Of a stretch of DNA of 48,253 nucleotides, positions 17,422 to 27,918 are shown one piece after another. Made by a program: the position numbers and the translations under genes. The stretch spans positions 1-48,253 of the forward strand of contig CAMNOK010000005.1 in assembly GCA_946546825.1 (NCBI GenBank), read 5' to 3'. The DNA is from an uncultured bacterium. GTDB taxonomy: Bacteria > Bacteroidota > Bacteroidia > Bacteroidales > Bacteroidaceae. Positions within the stretch are counted from its first letter, which is position 1, and each line of letters starts with the position of its first letter. A model generated the notes under the pieces. The model was not told the DNA's origin and ran no database searches. It saw nothing but the letters and a program-made list of their open reading frames with translations.

Positions 17422-17434
17422 AGGGAACTTTCTT

Positions 17435-17470
17435 TTCGCTCGGCGCACAGCAACGCGTTCATGGCGAAGC
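17435..17470 (+). repeat. 36-base direct repeat, copy 2
   Basis: This is the second imperfect copy, beginning TTCGCTCGGCGCACAGCAAC and ending GCGAAGC, in the same orientation as copy 1. Confidence 0.75.
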
Positions 17471-17618
17471 ATAGAGTCACCCAAATCACCCTTATTTGAA
17501 CTTGCAACTAACTGATAATCAGTATGCGAATTTTTAATTGACAAAAATCGACGAAGTCAGGAAAAAGCGCTCGAGAAGTTGATCTTTTGATAAAATTCGG
17601 TAACCACACCTGTTCAAG

Positions 17619-17662
17619 AGAGGGGGATAGCAGGTTTTACCGATAACCAGCTATCCCCCTCT
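17619..17662 (-). terminator. Stem-loop after the kinase gene
   Basis: Perfect 13-base arms (17619-17631 and 17650-17662) enclose an 18-base loop with a further GGTT/AACC pairing. The hairpin begins 25 bases past the kinase stop on the minus strand. The following T content is modest, so termination is likely but not certain. Confidence 0.65.
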
Positions 17663-17686
17663 TACCTTTAACTTCTCATCACCAGT

Positions 17687-18781
17687 TTACAGCGTGGCGA
17701 TGAACTGCTTCATCATCTCGTCGTGAGCACGCACCTCCTTGTAGAGCTGCATCTGGTTGCGGGCGCGATCGAGGTTGTGCTCAGGATACTTGCACTTCCA
17801 GTAGTGGTCGCCAGAGATATAGTCCCAGAGGAAGCGCACGCTCTGCATGAAGGGGAACAGTGCCACGGCATAGGGCAGGTTCTCACGCTCCACGGGAGTA
17901 AGGAACTCACCGGCCGACTCCACATAACCCTTGGTGAAAGCCTTGAAGATCTCTTCGTTGAAGGCTACATGGCTCATGTCGGGGTCGTCTTCGGCCGTCT
18001 TGTTGGCAGCCGAGCGCAGGAAATCGCCATAGTCGGAGAAGACGTAACTCGGCATGACGGTGTCGAGGTCGATGACGCAGAGGATATGTCCCTCGCTGTC
18101 AAACATCATGTTGTTCACCTTCGTGTCGCAGTGGCAGATACGCTTGGGCAGTTTTCCTTCACGGTGTAGCTGCTCTGCCTTACACATCTCATCGGCATGA
18201 GCCTCTATCTCCTTCAGCAGTTCCTGCACCTTCGGTTCCTTGACTCGACCGGCAGGGTCTTTCGCCACCACCTCACTCAGCTGGCGCAGGCGCAATTCCA
18301 GATTATGGAAATCAGGGATGGTCTCACCCAACTCTTCGGGAACATCAACCAACATTTTTTCAAAATCGCCGAATGCCAGACCTGCAAAATAAGAGTACTC
18401 TGGTGTGACGGCCTCGTAGGTCTTGGCATCAGGAATGAACACCATGACGCGCCAATAGCGTCCCTCCGGGTCAAGCCAGTAGGTCTTTCCGCCCTCTGCT
18501 TCCACAAAGTGGAGCACCTTTCGTCCGAGGTCTTTTTCCCCACGGGCTTCCAGTTTCTTGCGGATATGGGTTGTCACCACCTGGATGTTGTGCTGCAGCA
18601 TCTCCACATCGGTGAAGATGGCGTTGTTAATGCGCTGAAGCACATAATCGGGTTTGTCGGCCTCTGCGGTGTTCACCTTCAAGGTGTCGTTGATGAGTCC
18701 ATTTCCCAATGGCTTCACTTCCTTGACAGTTCCCTCTATCTGGAAGTGAGAAAGAATGTTTTGATAATCGATTGTCTGCAT
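17687..18781 (-). CDS. Phosphotransferase-family sugar kinase (N-acetylhexosamine 1-kinase-like)
   Basis: This is a 364-residue cytoplasmic kinase with the aminoglycoside phosphotransferase/choline kinase fold. Motifs include GNGLINDTLKV near 26 (nucleotide loop), the catalytic loop ICHCDTKVNNMMF near 215 and the metal-binding VIDLDTVMPSYVFSDYGDFLR near 237. Length and motifs resemble NahK, which phosphorylates GlcNAc/GalNAc at C1, but no lacto-N-biose phosphorylase or other salvage gene is nearby, so the substrate is tentative. It has its own TAAATTTG promoter and ends before a strong hairpin. It is divergent from trpS. Confidence 0.75.
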   Translation of the reverse strand: MQTIDYQNILSHFQIEGTVKEVKPLGNGLINDTLKVNTAEADKPDYVLQRINNAIFTDVEMLQHNIQVVTTHIRKKLEARGEKDLGRKVLHFVEAEGGKTYWLDPEGRYWRVMVFIPDAKTYEAVTPEYSYFAGLAFGDFEKMLVDVPEELGETIPDFHNLELRLRQLSEVVAKDPAGRVKEPKVQELLKEIEAHADEMCKAEQLHREGKLPKRICHCDTKVNNMMFDSEGHILCVIDLDTVMPSYVFSDYGDFLRSAANKTAEDDPDMSHVAFNEEIFKAFTKGYVESAGEFLTPVERENLPYAVALFPFMQSVRFLWDYISGDHYWKCKYPEHNLDRARNQMQLYKEVRAHDEMMKQFIATL

Positions 18782-18815
18782 GATAGAATGATATTAGGTT
18801 TTTGATTATTCCGCA

Positions 18816-18823
18816 CAAATTTA
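18816..18823 (-). promoter_or_regulatory. -7 element of kinase gene
   Basis: TAAATTTG on the minus strand lies 34 bases before the ATG. It is flanked by an inverted pair ATAGAATG (18783-18790) and CATTCTAT (18831-18838), which might be an operator. No clear -33 TTG is seen. Confidence 0.5.
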
Positions 18824-18843
18824 GTAAAAACATTCTATTCTGA

Positions 18844-19989
<1,146 letters not shown>

Positions 19990-20058
19990 TCCAACCTTCA
20001 GAAGTTACCGTGGCAGAAGCCACTTATCAGGAAAACCATCGTTTAAAAATCATTCTAT

Positions 20059-21348
20059 ATGGTCCTCAACTATATTTGGATAGCCTTTTTCGTTATCTCG
20101 TTTGTCATCGCCCTGTTCAGACTTGTTCTGCTGGGCGATGTCGAAGTATTTCCCAACATGATGAATTCCACCTTCGACACGTCGAAGACTGCCTTTGAGA
20201 TATCTCTCGGCCTGACCGGTGTGCTCTCACTCTGGCTTGGCATCATGAAGATTGGCGAACGCGGCGGCGTCATCAACGTCCTGTCGCGTCTGCTCTCGCC
20301 CATCTTTGTCCGTCTGTTTCCCGACATTCCGAAAGGTCACCCCGTGACCGGCAGCATCTTCATGAACATTGCCGCCAACATGCTGGGGCTCGACAATGCC
20401 GCCACGCCGCTTGGCCTGAAAGCCATGGAGCAGATGAACGAAGTGAAGAACGAGAAGATTGAGAAGCTCAGACAGGAACGGCATCTGACCGACGCTCAGG
20501 TTGCCGACCTCAAAGAGACGGCTTCCAACCCGATGATCATGTTTCTCGTGCTCAACACCAGTGGCCTGACCCTCATCCCCGTCTCCATCCTGGTCTATCG
20601 TGCCCAGCTGGGTGCCTCCCAGCCCACCGATGTGTTCATCCCCATCCTGCTGGCCACCTTCTTCTCGACCCTGGCCGGCATCATCGTCACCTCACTCTTC
20701 CAGCGCATCAACCTGTTGAACCGCACCATGCTCCTGATACTTGGAGGCATGTGTGCCACCGTGGCCGGCATCATCTGGGGCTTCAGCCAGCTGGATAAAG
20801 AACAGATGAACATGGTCAGCACCTCCATTGCCAACATCTTGCTCATGACCATCATCGTGAGCTTCATCCTGGCCGGTGTCCGCAAGAAAGTGAACGTATA
20901 TGAGAGTTTCATCGAGGGTGCCAAGGAAGGCTTTACCACCGCAGTGCGCATCATTCCCTACCTCGTGGCCATCCTCGTGGCCATCGGTGTGTTCCGCGCC
21001 TCCGGTGCCATGGACATGCTCATCGCCGGCATCGGCAGTGCCGTGGAGTTCTGCGGTGGCAACACCGATTTTGTCGGTGCCCTGCCCACAGCCTTGATGA
21101 AGCCGCTCTCCGGTAGCGGTGCCCGAGGGATGATGGTCGATGCCATGACCCAGTATGGTGCCGACTCTTTTGTAGGGCGTCTGTCGTGCATTTTCCAAGG
21201 TTCCACCGACACCACGTTCTACATCCTGGCCGTTTATTTCGGTAGCGTGGCCATTCGCAAGACCCGCCATGCCGTGGCCTGCGGTCTGCTGGCAGACTTG
21301 GCCGGCATCATCTCGGCCATCGCCATCGCCTACTTGTTCTTCGGATAG
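20059..21348 (+). CDS. Fused SpmA-SpmB/nucleoside-recognition membrane protein
   Basis: This is a 429-residue polytopic inner-membrane protein. The first half resembles SpmA (GLTGVLSLWLGIMKIGERGG near 53, GHPVTGSIFMNIAANMLGLDNAATPLG near 93). The second half resembles SpmB (EGAKEGFTTAVRIIPYLVAI near 280, ALMKPLSGSGARGMM near 350, GSTDTTFYILAVYFGSV near 380). Both halves belong to the Gate/nucleoside-recognition fold. The family name comes from Bacillus spore maturation. In non-sporulating bacteria the fused form is common and its substrate is unknown. It lies between trpS and a flippase with short gaps. Confidence 0.85.
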   Translation: MVLNYIWIAFFVISFVIALFRLVLLGDVEVFPNMMNSTFDTSKTAFEISLGLTGVLSLWLGIMKIGERGGVINVLSRLLSPIFVRLFPDIPKGHPVTGSIFMNIAANMLGLDNAATPLGLKAMEQMNEVKNEKIEKLRQERHLTDAQVADLKETASNPMIMFLVLNTSGLTLIPVSILVYRAQLGASQPTDVFIPILLATFFSTLAGIIVTSLFQRINLLNRTMLLILGGMCATVAGIIWGFSQLDKEQMNMVSTSIANILLMTIIVSFILAGVRKKVNVYESFIEGAKEGFTTAVRIIPYLVAILVAIGVFRASGAMDMLIAGIGSAVEFCGGNTDFVGALPTALMKPLSGSGARGMMVDAMTQYGADSFVGRLSCIFQGSTDTTFYILAVYFGSVAIRKTRHAVACGLLADLAGIISAIAIAYLFFG

Positions 21349-21382
21349 ACAGAAAGTTCAGTACCATTAGAGCCGCTATATC

Positions 21383-22846
21383 ATGAACTTAAAGAGTTTG
21401 GCCAAAGATACCGCCATCTACGGTTTGTCGAGCATCGTTGCCCGCTTCATCAACTATCTGCTGGTGCCCATCCAGACTGCGCGCTTCGCCGCGTCGGGCG
21501 GTGAGTATGGCATCATCACCAACATCTACGCCTATGTCTCCCTGCTCATCATCCTGCTCACCTACGGCATGGAGACCACCTTCTTCCGCTTCATGACGAA
21601 AGAGGGCGAAGACCCGCAGCGTATCTATTCCACCACACTGCGCATGGTGGGCGTCACCTCACTGCTCTCCATCATCGCCGTATTGCTGTTCATCCACCCC
21701 ATTGCTGCGGCAGCAGGCTATGCCGACCACCCGGAATATGTTGCAGTGATGTTCGTCACGGTGGCCATCGATGCCTTCACCGCCATCCCTTTTGCATATC
21801 TGCGCATACTGCATAAGCCCGTCAAGTTTGCAACACTCAAGGTGGCCAACATTCTGTTGAACATCACGCTAAACCTGACCTACCTGATTATTCTCCCGGA
21901 GTTGAAAATCAATCTCTTCGGACTCTACGACGACCACTTCACACTCGATGTAGTCTTCGTCTTCTACATCAACCTGCTCTGTACCCTCTTCACCCTGCTG
22001 TTGCTCGGCAAGGAGTTGCGTGGCATTTCCTTCGGTTTCGACAAGGCTGCCTGCAAGCGTATGCTCTCCTATGCCTGGCCACTGTTGGTCATGGGTCTGG
22101 CAGGCCAGCTCAACCAGGCCGCTTCGCAGATCATCTTCCCCTACTTCTACAACGGCAGCAACACTGAAGCCCTTTCTCAGCTGGGCATCTATGGCGCCAG
22201 CATCAAGATTGCCATGGTCATGGTGATGCTCACCCAGGCCTTTCGCTTTGCCTACGAACCCTTCGTGTTCAGCAACAAAGATGCCGACAAGAAAGACACT
22301 TATGCCAAAGCTATGAAGTATTACCTTATCTTCACGCTCCTGGCCTTCCTTGCCGTTATGGGGTATATAGACATTCTGCGGTTGCTGATAGGCAGGAGCT
22401 ACTGGGAAGGTCTGCGTGTTGTGCCCATCGTCATGGCAGCAGAGATCATGTTTGGCGTATTCTTCAACCTCTCTTTCTGGTATAAGCTGACCGACCGCAC
22501 CATCTGGGGAGCCTGGTTCTCTGGCATCGGTGCTGCGGTGCTCATCACGACAGACATACTCTTCATTCCCCGCTTCAGCTACATGGCGTGTGCCTGGGCT
22601 GGCTTTGCCGCCTATGGCGTATCTATGATTTTATCCTATTTCATCGGTCAGAAATATTACCCCATCAACTATCCGCTGCGCGACATTGCCCTCTACGTCA
22701 GTCTGGCAGCTATGCTCTATGCTCTGATGACTCTGGGACACGACAGACTGACCACCTGGGCATCACTCTCCGTCAACACGTTGCTGCTCCTTGTGTTTGC
22801 AGCCGTCATCCTCAAACGCGAGTTTTTTAGAAAAGCTGTGAAGTAG
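21383..22846 (+). CDS. Polysaccharide flippase (oligosaccharide/lipid flippase family)
   Basis: This is a 487-residue MOP-superfamily membrane protein with about 12-14 hydrophobic helices. The N-terminus (LAKDTAIYGLSSIVARFINY) is characteristic of Wzx-like flippases that move lipid-linked glycans across the inner membrane. It starts 34 bases after the SpmAB-like gene. The copy is separate from the Wzx in the polysaccharide locus at 38693, has backbone-like base composition and no glycosyltransferase neighbours. It probably serves a core cell-envelope pathway; the substrate cannot be told. Confidence 0.85.
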   Translation: MNLKSLAKDTAIYGLSSIVARFINYLLVPIQTARFAASGGEYGIITNIYAYVSLLIILLTYGMETTFFRFMTKEGEDPQRIYSTTLRMVGVTSLLSIIAVLLFIHPIAAAAGYADHPEYVAVMFVTVAIDAFTAIPFAYLRILHKPVKFATLKVANILLNITLNLTYLIILPELKINLFGLYDDHFTLDVVFVFYINLLCTLFTLLLLGKELRGISFGFDKAACKRMLSYAWPLLVMGLAGQLNQAASQIIFPYFYNGSNTEALSQLGIYGASIKIAMVMVMLTQAFRFAYEPFVFSNKDADKKDTYAKAMKYYLIFTLLAFLAVMGYIDILRLLIGRSYWEGLRVVPIVMAAEIMFGVFFNLSFWYKLTDRTIWGAWFSGIGAAVLITTDILFIPRFSYMACAWAGFAAYGVSMILSYFIGQKYYPINYPLRDIALYVSLAAMLYALMTLGHDRLTTWASLSVNTLLLLVFAAVILKREFFRKAVK

Positions 22847-22891
22847 AAAATGGGCGAAAACATCGAAACAACCAAGAAACAATAAAGCCAA

Positions 22892-22917
22892 TTCCACTTA
22901 CGGAAACAAAAGTGGAA
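22892..22917 (+). terminator. Possible stem-loop between flippase and peptidase
   Basis: TTCCACTT (22892-22899) and AAGTGGAA (22910-22917) form an 8-base stem with a 10-base loop. No T tract follows, so it may be only a weak terminator or an RNA processing site. Confidence 0.35.
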
Positions 22918-22948
22918 GTGAAATTGATTGATAAATAGAAAATAATAT

Positions 22949-25060
22949 ATGAAAAAGATTATTCTTTCGCTCATGACCCTCATCGGTCTGGGCACCGCTC
23001 ATGCCGACGAAGGCATGTGGACCATCTACAACCTGCCTCCACAGGTGTTTGAACAGATGCAGGCCGAGGGTTTCCAACTGTCGTACAACGAGCTGTGCTT
23101 CGGCGACAGTGCATTGAAAAATGCCGTCGTAAACTTCTCCGGCTATTGTTCGGGTGTCGTCGTGTCGCCCGACGGACTGGTCTTCACCAACCACCACTGT
23201 GGCTTCGAAGCCATTCGCAGCCATTCCACCGTGGAGCACGATTACATGCTCAACGGCTTCTATGCAAAGACCTTGGAAGAGGAGTTGCCCAACGAAAACA
23301 TGTTTGTAGCCTTCATGATAGACCAAAAAGACATCACCGACCGCATCATGGCCCAGGGCTTTGACCAGATGACCAGCGATTTGCAGGCCGCGTTCCTCGA
23401 TTCGCTGGAGAATGTCATGTCACAAGAAATCAAGAAGGAAGACTCCACCCTGCGTCTGGAAATCAAGCCCTTCTACGAAGGTAACAAATACTACGCCACA
23501 ACCTATCGCGACTTCACCGACCTGCGACTGGTCTTCACCGTTCCCAAATCAATGGGTAAGTTTGGCGGCGACACCGACAACTGGATGTGGCCACGCCAAA
23601 CCTGCGACTTCTCAGTGTTCCGCATCTATGCCGACCCGAAGACCAACGGCCCGGCTGCCTATTCACCAGAGAATGTGCCCTACCACCCCACCCGTTGGGC
23701 ACAGGTCTCCATGCAAGGCTATCAAGAAGGCGATTACGCCATGACCATGGGCTATCCCGGCAGCACCGAGCGCTACCTCTCCAGCTACGGCATCCAGGAG
23801 ATGCGCGATGCCGACAATGCCACTCGTGCCCAGGTGCGCGGTGTGAAACAGGAGGTAATGCTTCGCCACATGCGTGCCGACGAGGCTGTGCGCATCAAGT
23901 ACGACTCCAAGTACGCTCAGAGTTCCAACTACTGGAAGAACTCCATCGGCATGAACAAATGTATCGATTCCATCGGCATCATCAACCAAAAGCGTCAGTT
24001 CGAACAGCGTCTGACGGCCTGGCAGGACACCACCGGTTTCCTCAAGGGAAAGCTGGACTTCGAGAAGCTCCGCCAGATGTATGCCAAACGCTTCGACGAC
24101 CGGCGCGCCTTCATGTACTGGATAGAGACTTTCATGCGCACCAACGAATTCTGCACCCGCGCCATGAAGGTGGGAAACGGCATGGAGGTGAAAGGACCGG
24201 AGGACAAGCCCAAGAAACAGTACATGGAGTTTGAGGACAACAGCAGCGAGTGGGACGAGGCCCTCGACAAGGAGGTCTTCTCCGTACTGCTCCGCAACTA
24301 TCGCGCTCATGTAGCTGCCCGCTACCTGCCGCAGTTCTACAAGACCATCGACCGGAAATACCACGGCAACTACGAACAGTTTGTCGATGACCTCTACAAG
24401 CGTTCCATCCTCATGAAGGGAAAGCGCATGTATTTCAACAAGAAATCGTTTAAGAAAGACATGGGTGTGAAATTGGGCTACGACCTTGTGGAAAGCCTCA
24501 GCAACATGCGCGAGGCACTGATGGAAACCTACGACGACATCGATACCCAAGAGCGCTACCTCTGTGCTGCCAAGCTGCGCATGGAGGAAGACCTGCCTCA
24601 CTATAGTGATGCCAACTTCACCATGCGCCTCTCCTATGGTCAGGTGGGCGGCTTCGAACTGGCCGGAGCTCCGTCGGGCTACTACACCACGGCAGAGAGC
24701 ATCGTGACAAAAATGAAGGCTGCCGACCAAAACATCGACTACTTCGCCGAACCTGTCATGCACGACCTGCTGTCGGCCAAAGACTTCGGACCCTATACCG
24801 ACAAGACCAGCGGTAAGATGCAGCTCTGCTTCCTCACCAACAACGACATCACCGGCGGCAACAGCGGCTCACCGATGTTCGACGGTCAAGGACGTCTCAT
24901 CGGTCTGGCCTTCGACGGCAACTGGGACTCGCTGTCCAGCGATATCAACTTCGACAGTCGCCTGGCACGCTGCATCGGCGTGGATATCCGCTTCGTTCTC
25001 TTCATGATGGACCGCTGGGGACATGCCGACCGCCTACTCAAGGAGATCAACGCACAATAG
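22949..25060 (+). CDS. S46 dipeptidyl-peptidase, DPP7-like
   Basis: This is a 703-residue periplasmic serine peptidase that removes dipeptides from oligopeptides for amino-acid uptake in asaccharolytic and gut Bacteroidota. The signal peptide is MKKIILSLMTLIGLGTAHA. The trypsin-like part has the catalytic histidine in TNHHCG near 82-83 and the serine in GGNSGSP near 639. An all-helical domain covers the active site in between. Residues near 654 read FDGNW. Glycine at this S1 position is typical of DPP7 (hydrophobic P1), whereas DPP11 carries arginine and prefers Asp/Glu. The gene is convergent with the symporter gene, with 52 bases between and no clear terminator. Confidence 0.9.
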   Translation: MKKIILSLMTLIGLGTAHADEGMWTIYNLPPQVFEQMQAEGFQLSYNELCFGDSALKNAVVNFSGYCSGVVVSPDGLVFTNHHCGFEAIRSHSTVEHDYMLNGFYAKTLEEELPNENMFVAFMIDQKDITDRIMAQGFDQMTSDLQAAFLDSLENVMSQEIKKEDSTLRLEIKPFYEGNKYYATTYRDFTDLRLVFTVPKSMGKFGGDTDNWMWPRQTCDFSVFRIYADPKTNGPAAYSPENVPYHPTRWAQVSMQGYQEGDYAMTMGYPGSTERYLSSYGIQEMRDADNATRAQVRGVKQEVMLRHMRADEAVRIKYDSKYAQSSNYWKNSIGMNKCIDSIGIINQKRQFEQRLTAWQDTTGFLKGKLDFEKLRQMYAKRFDDRRAFMYWIETFMRTNEFCTRAMKVGNGMEVKGPEDKPKKQYMEFEDNSSEWDEALDKEVFSVLLRNYRAHVAARYLPQFYKTIDRKYHGNYEQFVDDLYKRSILMKGKRMYFNKKSFKKDMGVKLGYDLVESLSNMREALMETYDDIDTQERYLCAAKLRMEEDLPHYSDANFTMRLSYGQVGGFELAGAPSGYYTTAESIVTKMKAADQNIDYFAEPVMHDLLSAKDFGPYTDKTSGKMQLCFLTNNDITGGNSGSPMFDGQGRLIGLAFDGNWDSLSSDINFDSRLARCIGVDIRFVLFMMDRWGHADRLLKEINAQ

Positions 25061-25112
25061 TCCGTGACCTCATCCGTGCGGGTTATCATCGCCCAGATTC
25101 TCACCATGCCCT

Positions 25113-26663
25113 TCATCTCCGCGGCGCAGGCTCAAACTGCCAGATCTGCTCAACACGTTGACGGTTCATCTTCGGTGTGAACATACTGACAAGCCACACA
25201 ACAGGAAAACCGCCCACCATGGCTATGGCGCCACAGTTGATGGGGTTGATGGGATTTCCCACCAACATATTGACCACCGTGATGCCCACTCCCCAAAGGA
25301 AGCATGCCCATACCGAAGCTGTCGTCACGCCACGCCAGTAGAGACCGAGCACGAAGGGAGCTAAAAAGGCACCTGCCAAGGCCCCCCATGAGATGCCCAT
25401 GAGCTGCGCAATGAATGTTGGCGGGTTGAGGGCGATGAGTAAGGAGATGGCAATGAAAAACACGATGAGCACACGCATGATCACCACCTTGCGACGTTCG
25501 ACGTGTTCCGCCACCTCGTCGTCGATGCTTCCCTCCTGCACCTCACCTGGCAACGATTTCTTGTCGCGGTAGATGAGGTCAAGGGTCATGGTCGATGACG
25601 AAGTGAGCACCAGTGAAGCCAGCGTGGACATAGAGGCCGAGAGCACCAGCAACACCACCAGGGCAATAATGGCATCGGGCAGCGTCACAAGCATGGAGGG
25701 CACAATGGAGTCGAAGGCCAGCCGGCCGTTGGGCAACACAGGCGGAGTGCCGAAGAGTCGGCCGAAGCCACCAAGAAAGTAACAGCCACCGGCAACAATG
25801 AGGGCGAAGACGGTAGAAATGACGGTCCCCCTGCGAATGGCACTCTCGTCGGTAATGCTGTAAAACTTTCCCACCATCTGCGGCAGGCCCCAGGTGCCGA
25901 GCGATGTCAGGATAACCACTCCTAACAGGCCCCAAGGGTCGGGACCCAGCCATGAGGCGAAGCCGCCATTGGCCGCCACGCCTTCAGCCGTATCAGCAGT
26001 GTCGGCCGGCAGAGCCGCCATCTTCTCCACGGCGGCCATCAGTCCGCCCTGCACGTTGAGCACCGCCATGATGACCACAACGATGCCAAAGAGCATGATG
26101 ATACCCTGTATGAAATCATTCATGGCCGTAGCCTTATAGCCGCCAAGGATGACATATACGGCGGTAAGAACGGCCATGAGGATGACACAATATTCATAAG
26201 GTATGCCGAAGCCCATCTCAAACAAGGTGGAGATGCCTTTATAGACACCGGCCGTATAGGGTATGAGGAAGACGAAGGCTATGACAGATGCCACGACGCG
26301 CAGCCGCTGACTGTCGTAGCGGGTGCCGAAGAAGTCGGGCATGGTACGACTTTCTATGTGTTGCGTCATAAGCTTGGTGCGCCGTCCCAACACCAGCCAG
26401 GCCAGCAGCGAACCGATAACAGCGTTGCCCACACCGATCCAGGTGCTCGACAATCCATACTTCCATCCGAACTGTCCAGCGTAGCCCACAAAGACAACGG
26501 CTGAGAAATAACTTGTGCCATAGGCAAAGGCTGTGAGCCAGGGGCCCACAGAGCGGCCTCCCAACACAAATCCATCCACACTGTTGGCCTGCTTGCGTGA
26601 GTAAACACCCACGGCCACCATCACGGCCAGAAAGACGATGGTCAGCAGAATCTTGATAATCAT
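25113..26663 (-). CDS. Sodium:solute symporter (SSS family)
   Basis: This is a 516-residue inner-membrane sodium-coupled transporter with about 13 helices. Signature segments include VGVYSRKQANSVDGFVLGGRS near the N-terminus, GTSYFSAVVFVGYAG and GGYKATAMNDFIQG near 175. These resemble PutP/PanF-type carriers. It begins 36 bases after the porin gene and probably shares its promoter, so porin and symporter may deliver the same small anionic or amino-acid-like solute across both membranes. The substrate is unknown. Confidence 0.88.
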   Translation of the reverse strand: MIIKILLTIVFLAVMVAVGVYSRKQANSVDGFVLGGRSVGPWLTAFAYGTSYFSAVVFVGYAGQFGWKYGLSSTWIGVGNAVIGSLLAWLVLGRRTKLMTQHIESRTMPDFFGTRYDSQRLRVVASVIAFVFLIPYTAGVYKGISTLFEMGFGIPYEYCVILMAVLTAVYVILGGYKATAMNDFIQGIIMLFGIVVVIMAVLNVQGGLMAAVEKMAALPADTADTAEGVAANGGFASWLGPDPWGLLGVVILTSLGTWGLPQMVGKFYSITDESAIRRGTVISTVFALIVAGGCYFLGGFGRLFGTPPVLPNGRLAFDSIVPSMLVTLPDAIIALVVLLVLSASMSTLASLVLTSSSTMTLDLIYRDKKSLPGEVQEGSIDDEVAEHVERRKVVIMRVLIVFFIAISLLIALNPPTFIAQLMGISWGALAGAFLAPFVLGLYWRGVTTASVWACFLWGVGITVVNMLVGNPINPINCGAIAMVGGFPVVWLVSMFTPKMNRQRVEQIWQFEPAPRR

Positions 26664-26699
26664 ATCTCGTTACTTCTATCTTTTATTCACTTTTTACAC

Positions 26700-27785
26700 T
26701 TAAAACGCCACCTGCATCTGTGCCTGCAGCCAGTTGTAGTCGGGTTGGAAATGACTCATTGTTCGGGTGTATTGCAGTTGTAAGCGACATTTCTTGTAGA
26801 ACCAATATTGCAGACCGGCGGTCAGCTGTGTCTGATAGTACTTCATGTCGGTATTACGGTCGAAGTAGTCGGCCGAGGCTACGGCATCGACTCCCTTCCA
26901 CAGAGGTACGCAACCCGTGAGGTAGGCTCCTCGGCTGATGACGTCACCGTCGCGCCCCTCCAGCACCTCGCCGCGCAGACTCAGTGGGCGTCCCTCCTTG
27001 TAACGGCCGGGCGCATAGCTACCGCTCTTCCACTCTGCGCCCACGCTGATGCGGTTGCGCTTATAGTCCTGTCCCTTCTTCACCGTAGGATTCCAGGCCG
27101 CAGTGTCGAGGGCATGGCCCGTTCCTAACTGTCCGCAGACCACCAGACGCAGCTCCTTCACGGGTTTATACTCCAGTCGTCCGATGATATCCTTCTGCTT
27201 GTTGCCGTCGCGGCGGTTGATGCCCTGTCCATTCATGACAGAGAACTCATAGTGCACATGGTTGTTCAGCAGGTCACCATAGACCATCAGTCCCATGTCA
27301 CGACCATAGTTCACGCCATTCAAGGGGTCGGGGCCCTCTCCTGCCAGGTAAAGCACGGCCTGCGAATAGACGTCCACCAACTCCAAGACGGTCGGCGATA
27401 GCGGGTTTTCAATGGTGTAGCTGTGTTTGAATTGTCCAAGGCGGACGGAAAGTTCCTTGCCTTTGGAAATCCGGTAGTCGGTGTAAAACTCCTGAACAAC
27501 ACTGGAGAAGTCGTACATAAAAAGAAAAGACCAACGGTCGGTAATGCGGGCCTTCGCCCAGAGAAGCGTTCGCTTGAGGTTGAAGTCGTTGGTCTCACGT
27601 CCCTTCAGATCCTGATAGGAATAACCTCCTTGCGCATAGCCATTCAAGGTAACCCGACTGGTGATTTCCTTCATCCAGTCGATGTCCTGCATTTTCTCTT
27701 GTTGTCCCATGGCTGCCGTGCTGCTGAACACAGCCATCAGGAAAGCCAGTGTGGCCTTGATGCCTGCCTCATTGATTCTCTTCAT
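26700..27785 (-). CDS. OprO/OprP-type porin
   Basis: This is a 361-residue outer-membrane beta-barrel of the porin O/P family. The signal peptide is MKRINEAGIKATLAFLMAVF, ending near AMGQ. The mature protein has alternating amphipathic strands, for example VTLNGYAQGGYSYQ and RWSFLFMYDFSSV, and ends with a terminal phenylalanine (QAQMQVAF), the usual assembly signal. In Pseudomonas OprO/OprP conduct phosphate or polyphosphate, but Bacteroidota members have not generally been assigned a solute. It is first in an operon with the SSS symporter. Confidence 0.85.
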   Translation of the reverse strand: MKRINEAGIKATLAFLMAVFSSTAAMGQQEKMQDIDWMKEITSRVTLNGYAQGGYSYQDLKGRETNDFNLKRTLLWAKARITDRWSFLFMYDFSSVVQEFYTDYRISKGKELSVRLGQFKHSYTIENPLSPTVLELVDVYSQAVLYLAGEGPDPLNGVNYGRDMGLMVYGDLLNNHVHYEFSVMNGQGINRRDGNKQKDIIGRLEYKPVKELRLVVCGQLGTGHALDTAAWNPTVKKGQDYKRNRISVGAEWKSGSYAPGRYKEGRPLSLRGEVLEGRDGDVISRGAYLTGCVPLWKGVDAVASADYFDRNTDMKYYQTQLTAGLQYWFYKKCRLQLQYTRTMSHFQPDYNWLQAQMQVAF

Positions 27786-27855
27786 GAACTTACTGTTTAA
27801 CTATAATTTGTGTTTGTGTTGTTGCTATTTGTTACCTTTTCGTGTGTTTTGATTG

Positions 27856-27886
27856 CAAATTTACTTGTTTTCACTTAAACAGCCAA
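27856..27886 (-). promoter_or_regulatory. Promoter of porin-symporter operon
   Basis: On the minus strand TTG (27884-27886), a 20-base spacer and TAAATTTG (27856-27863) match the consensus. The leader is about 65 bases. It is divergent from the promoter at 27919, with 32 bases between their -33 elements. Confidence 0.8.
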
Positions 27887-27918
27887 AGGTTTCGCCTACT
27901 ATTTTCGCAGTAAAAAGC

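Larger units (their letters stand above)
17101..17610. other. Gene-free stretch with dispersed repeats
   Basis: I see no convincing gene here. The stretch contains two imperfect copies of a 36-base element, an inverted TCATTTCCTCAT pair, an alternating purine-pyrimidine tract and the palindrome ACTGATAATCAGT at 17511-17523. It also has a 9-base inverted pair CTTCGCTCG/CGAGCGAAG at 17159-17167 and 17212-17220. Together with the array at 16951 it separates metG from the convergent kinase gene by 753 bases. It may be a remnant of a mobile or integrated element, but no transposase or integrase fragment is recognisable. Confidence 0.6.

Noticed and set aside
23663..24763. 366-codon open frame opposite the S46 peptidase gene
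   Set aside because: It is a shadow of a GC-rich gene; the translation is low in conserved motifs and the real gene is certain.
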